Shown here: positions 43,752 through 53,101 of the stretch, piece after piece
Layout: each line of letters begins with the position of its first letter
Position numbering within the stretch: the stretch's first letter is position 1
NCBI GenBank assembly: GCA_013176395.1
Contig: JABMLP010000003.1
Span: 1,116,001 to 1,180,000, forward strand
Origin: Venturia oleaginea
Taxonomy: Eukaryota > Ascomycota > Dothideomycetes > Venturiales > Venturiaceae
DNA: 64,000 nt
Direction of reading: 5' to 3'
Notes under the pieces: generated by a model
The model's input: the letters and a program-made list of their open reading frames with translations, nothing else
Told to the model about the DNA's origin: nothing
Database searches by the model: none
Position numbers and translations under genes: made by a program

Positions 43752-44248
43752 ATGCGACTTCTTGGCTTCTTCTTAATGTTAGCTACCCTCCTAATCGCCC
43801 TCACCACCGGCTCTCCTCTCCCAGAGCTCTCGGTCGCCATCTCAGAAGCTAAGTGCGGCCTCGTTGACACTGTCGGCATCACCGTCAACTACCCATTCTC
43901 CGCCAACAGCTACGACTTCTTCAATGCCCAATGCCAAGCTTCACCACCAGACTTTGGCGAAATAGCTGGATTCGAATTCGCTGCAAACTATCAGTTCTGA
44001 TAAGTTCTTTTACTGTTCCGGCTTTTTCTTACATAGTGTGTTTGGAGCGAGGTCTGAAAATTGTCTTGCATGAACTAAGCTTATGTGTGTATAGTTGGTT
44101 CTTCAAGAGGGTTCACGGCTGCCCAAATAATGAGATGCCGTTAGTGGGGCCTGGTGACAAACTCCAAAGCAAGGTCAAGTTCAATCCTCAGAGCATATTC
44201 TGCTATGACCCCACGTTCAAATGTCGTGGAGGTGGAAAGTGCCATTGA
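43752..44248 (+). pseudogene. Small secreted protein (family 1, copy 1), splice donor damaged
   Basis: The ORF starts at 43752 with a signal peptide (MRLLGFFLMLATLLIALTTG) followed by a mature part with two cysteines, and stops at 44000 (82 aa). About 90 bp further, after an acceptor TATAG near 44092, a frame encodes WFFKRVHGCPNNE ... FCYDPTFKCRGGGKCH and ends at 44248. This segment matches the second exon of the neighbouring paralog (GC-x-KF-x-P-x-S-x-FCY-x-P). The paralog donor is TTCTG|GTGAGT; here the equivalent site reads TTCTG|ATAAGT, so the GT is lost. If unspliced, a truncated 82-aa protein is made. The type of protein (effector or other) is unknown. Confidence 0.55.
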
Positions 44249-45011
44249 GGAGTCATGAGGATGGTATTATTGATGGCGAAGGCTCCAAAGTCTTGAAATG
44301 ACCTGGCAAGAAGTCGGTTTGTACGCCGCGCTCTCGCCATTTCGTGGAACCAGGCCGGATACCTAAGGTATAATATATACATCGACTCCCAATCTACTAT
44401 TCCGAGGTCAAGCATAACACAAAACAATTTTTACCGGAGGCTATCAGGCGTTACACCAGCTCTAGGCGACCCTCCCAGTCACCTGCTGACATTCCCACGT
44501 TCGCTGGCCTGGTTCACAGCTTCCATTCCTCCTTTTCGTATTCTTCCATAATCATTCGAGACCTTCGTCCTCTTCCACACCTTCATCCACAATCTTTCAA
44601 CAACTATTACAACACCACCATGAAGCTATTCGCCTTTTTTACGCTTAACGGCGCTGGTCACTCTTGTGGCCCTCAGCCCTGCCAAACCTCTCCCAGCCGA
44701 GTCTGCCCTCGAGACTTGAAACGTTATCCTCTGCTTCTATGTGACATTCGATTACTGGAAGCAAATCGAGATGGGCGTGAGTATTCCGGCACGGCGACCA
44801 ATTCCATGGCGAATGCCCATTGTCTGGCAATCTACTTCATCCAGCACATGAACCACATCATGAATCTCCAATGCAAAGACGATGATTTCTGGTGAGTCCA
44901 TGGTATGTAAGCTGAAGGAAGCTCTAACTCTGGCATAGCTTGTTCTACAGTATGGAAGGCTGCAATACAGGCGGCGACCCATCCAACATGCTTAAGAGCG
45001 GACCCACGGCA

Positions 45012-45016
45012 AACCT
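45012..45016. repeat. Target site duplication AACCT, left
   Basis: Matches 50802-50806 on the other side of the Copia element. Confidence 0.8.
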
Positions 45017-45223
45017 TATCTGAAGCTGGAACAACACCAAATGTGAGAGGTAAACTGAGGTAAGATATCGATTCAATGAGTGACTGCATGCCCTCAAACC
45101 GAGTGGAAAATGAGGGCTATATATACACTATTGAAAGTACTGAAATAGGTTCTGATGGCTCGGTCGGTCTTGAGGCCGCCGGAGATATCACCATATTGCA
45201 CCATATTACACCATATTGCAACA
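45017..45223 (-). repeat. Copia LTR (3' LTR in element orientation)
   Basis: 207 bp; on the minus strand it begins TGTTGCAATATGG and ends CAGATA. It contains repeated CCATATT words. Confidence 0.85.
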
Positions 45224-45474
45224 CACCCTCTCAGGAAGGAAATGATGACTTCCTATACAAAGAAAGTGCCAAGCCTGGTGATACAACCCAATATGGAGTA
45301 GTAATCCGAGCCAAAGAAACCAATGAAATGTAGTGAAAAGAGCGTGATTACACAGTAGCTGACTTTAGGTAAATCCTTTATCACTGATAGTCGTTTGAGA
45401 GCATGAAAGAGAGTAGTACATTCGCCTAAAACTGCTAGTACAATGAGAGAGAAGATGGAGGTCCTGTTAGGATT

Positions 45475-48400
45475 TCAGGAGGTTCCAGAGACGTCCTGCG
45501 GCGATCCAAGTGCGGTGATGGGAGCCTCAAAGTTGACCATGCGGAGTAGAGTGATGAAGTGTGAATGTGCTTGTGGTGTAAGAAGCTTTGTGAGGCCATC
45601 AGCTGGCATTGCATTCGTAGGAGTCCACTCAATGTTGATGTTTCCAAGAGAGACTTGTTCCTTCAGCCAACTGCGATGAATATCAACGTGGCGGAGACGG
45701 GTTTGCAGTTTAGGAGAGTCATCCATCATAAGACGTATAGTCTGTCTATTGTCGCAAAAAATGGTCGCCTTGCTCTGGTGTAAGTTGCAGTGGATGGACT
45801 CGAAAAATCGCTTCCACCACATCATCTCCCGTGCAGCGGCGGAGAGGGCTAGTAATTCAGCCTCTGTGGAGCTCGTGGTGACAGTCTTTTGCTTGGTAGC
45901 ACGGCAGTCAATAAGTCCTCCAAACAGAAAGAATGTGAAGCCTTCAGAAGATCGCCTGGAGTCAAGATCGTCCGCAAAACTGGCGTCAGAGGAGCAAAGA
46001 AAGTAGTTAGAGGAGTCTGCATCGCCCCTATACTCATAGCCGTAGAACCGAGTGGCCCAGATGTACCGAATACACTGATTGGCTGCATCAATGTGATCTT
46101 TACTGGGATTCTGTAGGTGTTCAGAGAGGACGGAATGAGCTTTGGCTACATCTGCACGAGTGATGTATGAAGCAAAACCAATGGAACCAACCTTCATCTG
46201 GTAGCTTAAGACGTCAGAATGAGAGGCTTGGGCTGAATTCTTAGGCAGATCTCGCACAGGCATTGGTGACCAAGTTTGGCGTGAGTTGTCCAGACCAAAA
46301 CGGGTTGCGATCTTCTCAATGTATGCATCTTGAACGAGACCAATTGAGCGATTGTCTCTATTCCTGATGATGCGAATACCGAGGAAGTATTGAGGTTCTC
46401 CAAGTCGTTTAATGTCGTATTCTGAAGCCAAAAACGTCTCGAACTGTTCGATAAGATGCATCTGAGAGGGAGGGCAGGCGGTGATAATATCGTCCACAAA
46501 GAATAGAACAATGAGGCTTCCTTTGGTGAATAAACAGTCGATGCCAGGGACAGGTTTGAGACCGAATTTGAGGAGTGATCGAGTGAAGTGTTGTTGCCAA
46601 AGGTAAGGTGATTGCTTCAGACCATACAACGCTCTGCGGAGACGTATGTAACCACCAGGAGGTCCAGGGAAGCCATCCGGGTATGTGATGTACACAAGAT
46701 CTCCCAGTAATGCATTGATGAAGGCGTTGATGATGTCAGATTGTCGCATTTCAAGCCCAAAGTAGGCTATGATGGCGATCAATGCACGAAATACGCGAGA
46801 AGCCAAAGTGGTGGCAGAGGTCTCGGCAAAGGTGGTCTGAAGGTCACCACGTACAACCAAACGTGCTTTGTATGACAACAAGAAGCCATCAGAATCTTGC
46901 TTGTATGTCCATACCCACATAGTTGGAATAGCTTTGTGACCCTTAGGCAAAGACTCAACTGGTTCAAAAGTCCCTTGGCCAACAATTCGAGTGTGCTCCT
47001 TCTGGGTTGCTTCGATAAAACCTTGGCGATGAGGGTGTTTGAGCATAGCATTCCAGTGCTTCGGAGGTGGAGGTAGTGAACTGACAAGCACCTTCTTCTG
47101 TTTAGTGGCAAAGGAGAGGGCTTGATTCAGTCCCAAAGTGACGCCAGAGAGATTCTCTGTCGTGGTAAGAAACCCAAGGTGACGCTGCTTTCTGACACGC
47201 TTGGTGGTTAGAACCTCGTCGCTCAAAATGGTGCGCTCAGGGCCATACTCCATTGTGTATGAAGAACCTGAGGGACCAGCGATGACGGTAGGAGAAGCAG
47301 GTGTTGAACACTCAGATGGTGGATGATTTGGTGAGTTGGCCTCATCTGAGGCTGAGGGAGTTAGCGAGTTAGACGCACCCTCACCCTCTGAGGTAATAGA
47401 CGGTGTCGGAGATGGTGATGGAAGTTCACCTAGCATTGGAAGAGATTGAGGAGGTTTTAAGGTTTGCTGTTGCTCAGGTACCTCAGAATCCGATGCTGAT
47501 GTGTCTTCCGGTGTGTACATCGGTGTGGATGGTTCGCCAATGTCCAAATGCATGCTGGTAAGGCTGGGAAGAGGGGTTTGTACTTCGACGTAGTCAGTCA
47601 CCCTCTCAGAAACACTGAGAACATCAATATTGTGATGTTTGTAGAGGCGTTTCTGGTCGAATTTGACGTCCCTGGTGCGAATGACCCTATGCTGAGAAGG
47701 AATCCAAATCCGGTAAATGCCTGTAGAGTCATAGCCCACATAGTAGCCAGTAAATGCACGACGCTCCATCTTCTGAAGGCGACGAGACTTTGGAATGTTC
47801 TTGTCCAAACAATAGGCTACACTGCCGATTTTGACGAGGTGACGACCATCAGGCTTGCGTTTGAACACCATCTCAAATGGAGTCTTCCAGCCAAGTTCAG
47901 CTGTCGGAGTGCGATTGAGGAGAGTTGTGGCGTGTGCCATTGTCGATGGCCACATATTGGTGGGTAAGCCGGCAGTCTCAATCAGACATCGAGATACCGT
48001 GGTAATTGACCTTCCAGCACGCTCGGCCTTTCCGTTCTGAGCCTGAGTATCTGGTGCAGATGGCTCTCGAATAATACCTCGAATTCGTAGCTCGTGGTCG
48101 AAGGCGTCGTCCTTAAAATCATCGGTCTGTACATACTTCACTTTGAAGCCCCAGTTCAGTTCGATGATATTCAAATGTTCCACCAGAACCTCGCGATAGG
48201 ATGACATCTTCGAATGAGAAGCAGAAAGATTGAACCTCATCAAGGTACACAGAGTGTGTGAGGTATACCAGTCACTGTTGTAACCCTCATCATGATGAAT
48301 CCAGTCAAAGGCGATCCGCTCAAAAGGTTCGGTAACTGGTGCACTGCGCTCCGGATATCGTGAGACTTGGCGTGTCATTTTCGATAATGCACAGCACTCA

Positions 48401-49431
48401 CAATCGGTGATGCACTGAGGTGCGGTTGATGCGTCAGTGAGGAGGATGCCAGTGACGTTATCAGTAAGGTGCTTCAAAGTATCCTTGTTGATATGGCCAT
48501 AAATCTCATGAAGATCCTTACCATCAGCAATCAGGACTGGCTTCTGGCGTGCAGACTTGCGCACTTTTGTCGCAAATGAAGCTGGAGGAGCGGTTAAACT
48601 GCCATGTGGTGGTCTAACTGGAGGAGTATCTGGAGGAGACATAGATCCCACCCTCTCAGATGTTGGAATGTCTGGATTTTGAGCCACCACAAACATGGAG
48701 CCTTCACGTCTGAAAAGAATGACGACTTGGCCCTGTGCATTGGCGATTGTACCAGTAGAGAAGTCTACCAAGAAGCCTTTGTCAAGAATTTTAGCCAAAC
48801 TCAGGACGTTGGTGGCGTAATCGGGACTGAAGAGAACTCCCTCAAGATGAGCAAAGCCTTGGCCAGTGGGAGTCTCTACTGAGAAAGAGACCTTGCCCCG
48901 GGCAACGATTGCTGTTGATCCAGTGCCAGACATCACTGCTTCGCCATTTGTGGCTACAGAGGTCTGTGAAAAGATCGATGCGTTATTTGTTATGTGATCA
49001 GAGGAACCACTATCAAGAAACCACTTGTTCTGATAGCTGGTTGGCGTTTCTGTCACAAAAGAGACGGCAGAAGATGGAAAGGCTTTCGGCTGGGTAACCC
49101 TCGTCGTGAGTGAAATTGCAGGAGTGTTTGTTGACTTCTTGCTTCCTTGATCTCCAGACGTGGACTCAGAGCGCTGACGAGAAGCCCACTGTTCCATATG
49201 CTTCCTTAGATTGACTGACGGCGTCTTCAATGCAGTAGCAACTTTGGCTGCAATGTCGACATCTTCCTTCCATCCTGGTTTGCGAATTTCTGCGTGCAAG
49301 TATGGACAATTCTTGTACCACTCCCTTGCCCCACAGACACACACAGATGGGTGCTTTGACTGACTGCCTGGTAGCGATGGTTGCTTCCCGTTGAGCGTGG
49401 CTGTCTGAAAGGAGGTGTGAGCTGATCCTTT
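45475..49431 (-). CDS. Copia pol polyprotein
   Basis: One uninterrupted frame of more than 1300 codons downstream of a TAG. In order: a Cys-rich motif (CVCGAREWYKNC), aspartic protease (DSGSSDH), the integrase zinc region (H...CECCALSK), and the integrase core with D (FDWIHHD), D (QTDDF) and E (NGKAERAGR). Then come reverse transcriptase (RQSDIINAFINA, ALYGLKQSPYLW, FVDDI) and RNase H (CSSDASFADD, TSSTEAELLAL, DNRQT). All catalytic residues are visible. No ATG is needed if it was made as a gag-pol fusion; the TAG and nested LTR now prevent that. Confidence 0.9.
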   Translation of the reverse strand, partial: KGSAHTSFQTATLNGKQPSLPGSQSKHPSVCVCGAREWYKNCPYLHAEIRKPGWKEDVDIAAKVATALKTPSVNLRKHMEQWASRQRSESTSGDQGSKKSTNTPAISLTTRVTQPKAFPSSAVSFVTETPTSYQNKWFLDSGSSDHITNNASIFSQTSVATNGEAVMSGTGSTAIVARGKVSFSVETPTGQGFAHLEGVLFSPDYATNVLSLAKILDKGFLVDFSTGTIANAQGQVVILFRREGSMFVVAQNPDIPTSERVGSMSPPDTPPVRPPHGSLTAPPASFATKVRKSARQKPVLIADGKDLHEIYGHINKDTLKHLTDNVTGILLTDASTAPQCITDCECCALSKMTRQVSRYPERSAPVTEPFERIAFDWIHHDEGYNSDWYTSHTLCTLMRFNLSASHSKMSSYREVLVEHLNIIELNWGFKVKYVQTDDFKDDAFDHELRIRGIIREPSAPDTQAQNGKAERAGRSITTVSRCLIETAGLPTNMWPSTMAHATTLLNRTPTAELGWKTPFEMVFKRKPDGRHLVKIGSVAYCLDKNIPKSRRLQKMERRAFTGYYVGYDSTGIYRIWIPSQHRVIRTRDVKFDQKRLYKHHNIDVLSVSERVTDYVEVQTPLPSLTSMHLDIGEPSTPMYTPEDTSASDSEVPEQQQTLKPPQSLPMLGELPSPSPTPSITSEGEGASNSLTPSASDEANSPNHPPSECSTPASPTVIAGPSGSSYTMEYGPERTILSDEVLTTKRVRKQRHLGFLTTTENLSGVTLGLNQALSFATKQKKVLVSSLPPPPKHWNAMLKHPHRQGFIEATQKEHTRIVGQGTFEPVESLPKGHKAIPTMWVWTYKQDSDGFLLSYKARLVVRGDLQTTFAETSATTLASRVFRALIAIIAYFGLEMRQSDIINAFINALLGDLVYITYPDGFPGPPGGYIRLRRALYGLKQSPYLWQQHFTRSLLKFGLKPVPGIDCLFTKGSLIVLFFVDDIITACPPSQMHLIEQFETFLASEYDIKRLGEPQYFLGIRIIRNRDNRSIGLVQDAYIEKIATRFGLDNSRQTWSPMPVRDLPKNSAQASHSDVLSYQMKVGSIGFASYITRADVAKAHSVLSEHLQNPSKDHIDAANQCIRYIWATRFYGYEYRGDADSSNYFLCSSDASFADDLDSRRSSEGFTFFLFGGLIDCRATKQKTVTTSSTEAELLALSAAAREMMWWKRFFESIHCNLHQSKATIFCDNRQTIRLMMDDSPKLQTRLRHVDIHRSWLKEQVSLGNINIEWTPTNAMPADGLTKLLTPQAHSHFITLLRMVNFEAPITALGSPQDVSGTS

Positions 49432-49476
49432 CTAGTAGGAGTTGATGGAGCGCTCAGCGTTAAACTCCTCGATAAG

Positions 49477-49644
49477 TGTTGGAAGGAGTATCCTCATGCT
49501 ATTGCCTCCACCTGCGCCAGCGTGGCTACTCTCTGTCACTGGAGTTTTTTTACTGCCCAATTGGGCTTAGTGTATTACTATATAGCTGAGATCCTCCGGA
49601 TCTCACCCTCAATACACTTGTTACTCAACTTTCATACTTCAACA
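49477..49644 (-). mobile_element. Solo LTR, 168 bp, nested in Copia gag
   Basis: Same family and length as 43193-43360, in reverse orientation. It is flanked by ATAAG duplications at 49472-49476 and 49645-49649. Removing it and one duplication restores an open gag junction (TIQLL|IEEFNAERS), proving that it arrived after the Copia element. Confidence 0.9.
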
Positions 49645-49649
49645 ATAAG

Positions 49650-50360
49650 AAGTTGAATGGTGGTTGGTGGAGCCCCCTTCACCACGGCCTTGGTGATGGA
49701 AAGACGTTGAGAAGCAGCCCAGCTGGCGTCGTAAGAATGTACAGCTTCAAGGAAGGCATACAACGGCCTCTCTCCTGTCACCTCAGGTAACTCCACCCTC
49801 TTAGCATCGCGATATGCTTTGTCCCACTTCATCAACCAAGCCTCAATTGCGCTGCCCTTGGGGCCCTTGCAAACTGCTTGATATTCACGAAGAATCTCAA
49901 ACTCCCTCGCTCTCGATGTCGGTGCTATCATGTCCTTCAAAGCCTTAAACATCTGATAGGCTGTAGAACAATCTGTTAGCAGTCCAGCGTAGTCTGCGGA
50001 GATTGATTCTTCAATAGAAACCATGCCAGCTTCAAGTTTTGAATCGGTTCGAGCCCAGAGCTTCCACTTGTCCCTGTACTCGTCCTGTAACATCTTATAC
50101 AGCACCCGATCCTCTGAGGAGAGATCTGCTATACTGATATCCATCTCCATACCGCTAGCTCTGCTTGTTGCATCGTAGGTTACTGGAGGTTGAGGTTCAG
50201 AGGGAAGGATGGGTTCTGAAGATAATGCTGGATTGGCATACTTCCAGATACCAGCACGGGAGAAATTGGCTTTATGTCGAGCAAACCAGTCATCCCAGTC
50301 TCTTGCAGATGCTAAGATAACTTCAGAGGACTTGATTACTCTTGTGGATGATGCAGGCAT
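49650..50360 (-). pseudogene. Copia gag, interrupted
   Basis: The start at 50360 (MPASSTRV) matches the beginning of fungal Copia gag proteins (WDDWFARHKANF). A helical capsid-like region continues (YQMFKALKDMIAP, AWLMKWDKAYRDAKR) to TIQLL at the solo LTR. The frame resumes beyond the LTR and ends at the TAG 49434-49432. The gene is disabled by the LTR. Confidence 0.8.
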
Positions 50361-50594
50361 TGTGTAGGAGGGTCTACAGCAATGGGGGTTGAAAAGATAG
50401 ATAAATGGTATTGATCGTTGACTTCCCTCGGAGGAGACGGCGGGGCAGAATACCTGTAAACCACGAAAAGAACACGAAAGTGGTAAAGACGTTGAGGTGC
50501 TAGACCTGAAGAGGAGTAACAAACAAAGGCGGTAAGCCAGAAGTGGTTTAGTTCGAATAATCTGGGGACCCTAAGCGATAGCCGGGCTCATAAC

Positions 50595-50801
50595 TATCTG
50601 AAGTTGGAACAACACCAAATGTGAGAGGTAAACTGAGGTAAGATATCGATTCAATGAGTGACTGCATGCCCTCAAACCGAGTGGAAAATGAGGGCTATAT
50701 ATACACTATTGAAAGTACTGAAATAGGTTCTGATGGCTCGGTCGGTCTTGAGGCCGCCGGAGATATCACCATATTGCACCATATTACACCATATTGCAAC
50801 A
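50595..50801 (-). repeat. Copia LTR (5' LTR in element orientation)
   Basis: Partner of 45017-45223, 207 bp, with one C/T difference noticed near position 10 of the repeat. Confidence 0.85.
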
Positions 50802-50806
50802 AACCT
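50802..50806. repeat. Target site duplication AACCT, right
   Basis: Matches 45012-45016; it marks where the interrupted secreted-protein frame resumes. Confidence 0.8.
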
Positions 50807-51139
50807 TCAAGGCGATTTCAAGTTCGAGCCGAAGAGCGTCTTCTGCTACAGTCCCCGGCAGTCTGAATCCGAAATCAGGTCGATCGGCGATGGACAGTCT
50901 GGAGCCAATCTCCCCAGGTCACTCGCCAATTCTACTCAAGTGTTTTTCTGGATGTTTGCTGCGAGCGATGAATCTTCTGGTGTTAGGTGCTCAGAATAGG
51001 CCTTTGATTTCTCCCCTCGATCTATCAGCATGAACAGCAATTAAAATCCTGCATCCACGTTCACGGTTGAAGAAGCGGCACATCCACCAGCGATCACAAC
51101 TCTTATTTCGACAACCCACAAGCCGCCTGTTCTCTCCAT

Positions 51140-51601
51140 TCATCGATTCCAAGGCGACGATGCACAAGTGGCATACCATCGATTATTGATCTTCTGCGCT
51201 TCAAAAGCACAACGAGTCTCCCCTGCCAAACATTGGCTGGTCTGGTTATAACAAGTAAGCATATTACATACAACGCGATGAACAGATGCAGCTGTTTAGA
51301 GAATAGTGTGGAGTCATACCTGCAGACATTCGTTGCTAGTACCAGAAGGTTGTCCATTATCTTTGTACTCGTAGCAAGAGCTGCCTTTTCTGGATGTTGG
51401 GGCACATATATTCTATGAAGCATTAGCAAAAGGGGCATCGGCAGACCTTTACATCTTAGAGAAAGAATATCTCCGCAGGAAAAGCACGTGTTGAAGAGGG
51501 ACCGAGCGTAGTGGAGGGGGAAAAAAAAGGCAACGTACGTAGAGTCCGCTGACGCTAATAAAGGCCAGGGAGAGTGCTGAGAGGGTCGCGACGAGCTTCA
51601 T
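51140..51601 (-). CDS. Small cysteine-rich secreted protein, 85 aa
   Basis: Three short exons: 51601-51539, 51412-51320 and 51241-51140, with introns of 126 and 78 bp (donors GTACGT and GTATGA, acceptors TAG and CAG), all phase 0. The protein starts with a signal peptide (MKLVATLSALSLAFISVSG). The mature part of about 65 residues has six cysteines (NICAP, SSCYE, NECLQ, SQCLA, TRCAF, ATCAS), compatible with three disulphides. It ends WNR at a TGA. It lies just beyond the Copia-split secreted-protein gene. No family is recognised; an effector or antimicrobial role is possible but unsupported. Confidence 0.7.
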
Positions 51602-52635
51602 GATATTGTTAAGGATAGGAGACTTGTCTGAATGATGGGAGACTTACTCTGAAAAGAAAGTCCTGGGGGAATGATAGGAGAATTATTATGAAAAGAAAGT
51701 CCTGGGGTATAGAACGGAACAATAAGGAACCAGAGGATTACATAGAAAGGCAAGCAGGCTCTTCGATTTAGCTTAGTTTCTGCTGGACTTTAGCCGTGAT
51801 CAGGACCCGTATTCTTCCGGAGTATTGTGGTAGTGATGAGCGTGTGTAAGTGAGCTTAGGGCGATGTCACCTTAACACTCCAGGACGTCAAGATCACTGT
51901 GTAAGATGAAGGCGAGGCAGTTCAGATGGAAGGATAAAGTATAATCAAAGATGGGATTGAAGCAAGTAGCAAGTAACAAGTAACTCGAAAAACAATGAAG
52001 CAACGCCTGCAAAGTAAACTGGTTAAGATGTTCCTTAGTGTTGAAAGGTTGAGTCCGTCCCATCTTAAATAGGACTGGAGATCTCCTGAAACATGCATCC
52101 CCAGTACATCTCTTACCCCCACCCACCATAGCGTGGTCCCATGACGCTATAAACAAATCATCCTCTCAAACCTATATCCTTGCTATAGTATATAGTAAGA
52201 TTCTCGATAACTGCATTCTAACCCATCTCCCACAAAGTACCTATCGATTTTAGCCAGTTAGATCGCATATCTACGGAGCACCTACTGAAGGCTGTCACGG
52301 CTAGTAGTAACTAATGAAAGGCGTGAGCAGCAATCAGGTATGGACTAAATGTGATAGTGAACTACAGGTAGCTATGTAAATGGGGGCTGGGGGCAAGGCC
52401 TACTTATAGGTCTTGCTGTGGCCCGTGTACTGTGGCGCCTTGTTAGGTGCTTGGACACTGTGGTTGTTCCAGTAGCCTAGCAAGCCGTCACAAAGGCGAA
52501 ACAGAGCCAAATACGCCACACTTTGTAGGTAGGTATTGTCGTTTGTGCATCAACGTGGACTGGCATATTTCGACTGACTGGCTGACTGAGTGCAGAGTAG
52601 CGCCCTCAATTTTAATCTACACCAAGGTAGTGTAT
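51602..52635. other. Intergenic; small direct repeat near the secreted-protein promoter
   Basis: Upstream side of the 85-aa secreted-protein gene. The phrase GAAAAGAAAGTCCTGGGG occurs twice (about 51651 and 51692). No further gene was supported. Confidence 0.4.
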
Positions 52636-52888
52636 TGTCACGGTACGACCACGGACAAGTCTCTCCCGCCGTTGGGGTGGCCCCACGGTACGTGATCAAG
52701 GCAGAACCGTAGTTCTGCCGAGGAAAGGGTTTAAAAGCCTGCGTGGCTTCAACCAATACGTAGCTCTTTGAGCTACGTCCTGTCGTCAAACCTGCCTGTT
52801 GGTTTGCCTGTCGTTAAACCTGCCTGTTGAATGATACCTGTTCCTGCTGCTGCTCCTTCCTCCTGATACCCGAACCCGCCCCGTGACA
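52636..52888. mobile_element. Probable solo LTR, 253 bp
   Basis: Starts TGTCACGG and ends CCGTGACA, an inverted terminal pair typical of LTRs. Flanks TGTAT and TATAT match at four of five bases, a plausible decayed duplication. The interior is C/T-rich near the right end with repeated AAACCTGCCTGTTG-like words. No internal element domain is nearby. Confidence 0.6.
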
Positions 52889-53101
52889 TATATTAATAGC
52901 TAGGAACTCGGGTACAACCGTTTCGGTGTTTTTTTTTTATAGATATACCAAGCCTATTTAGAGGGGTTCCGTTTACTTAAAGGGTCGGAATAATTGATCC
53001 ACGTGTTTGAGCCAGGTTTCGTTATTGGGCAGAATTACCGGAAAAGAAGATTTGGTCAGTCAAAAAACATTGTGCTTTCGAGGTTAAGAAGGACATTTGC
53101 A

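Larger units (their letters stand above)
45017..50801 (-). mobile_element. Full-length Ty1/Copia retrotransposon with nested solo LTR
   Basis: A 5785-bp element on the minus strand. It has two 207-bp LTRs (45017-45223 and 50595-50801) that differ at one base that I saw, and a 5-bp duplication AACCT. A purine-rich tract (GAGAGGGTG) precedes the 3' LTR, and gag then pol run from 50360. The near-identical LTRs point to a recent insertion. Gag is now broken by a nested 168-bp solo LTR at 49477-49644, and a TAG (49434-49432) separates gag from pol. It lies inside a secreted-protein gene. Confidence 0.92.
44620..50999 (+). pseudogene. Small secreted protein (family 1, copy 2), split by Copia
   Basis: Left part: ATG at 44620, a signal-like start (MKLFAF, with a T6 run that breaks the frame from the leucine/alanine-rich remainder), a Cys-containing middle and donor CTG|GTGAGT near 44893. 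After acceptor CATAG comes FYSMEGCNTGGDPSNM, ending ...PTAN at the Copia target site 45012-45016. Right part: after the right LTR the frame resumes at 50802 as LQGDFKFEPKSVFCYSPRQ and ends at 50999. The empty-site reading across the AACCT duplication is in frame. Match to copy 1: GC...KF-P-S-FCY-P. A 5.8-kb insertion plus the upstream frameshift make it non-functional. Confidence 0.65.

Noticed and set aside
1512..50801. Strong RIP of the transposons
   Set aside because: The LINE and the second Copia keep long open frames and normal base composition. A few CpA-to-TpA-like changes are not enough.
51872..52156. 94-codon minus-strand ORF
   Set aside because: Hydrophobic patch only, no family signal and no conserved pattern.
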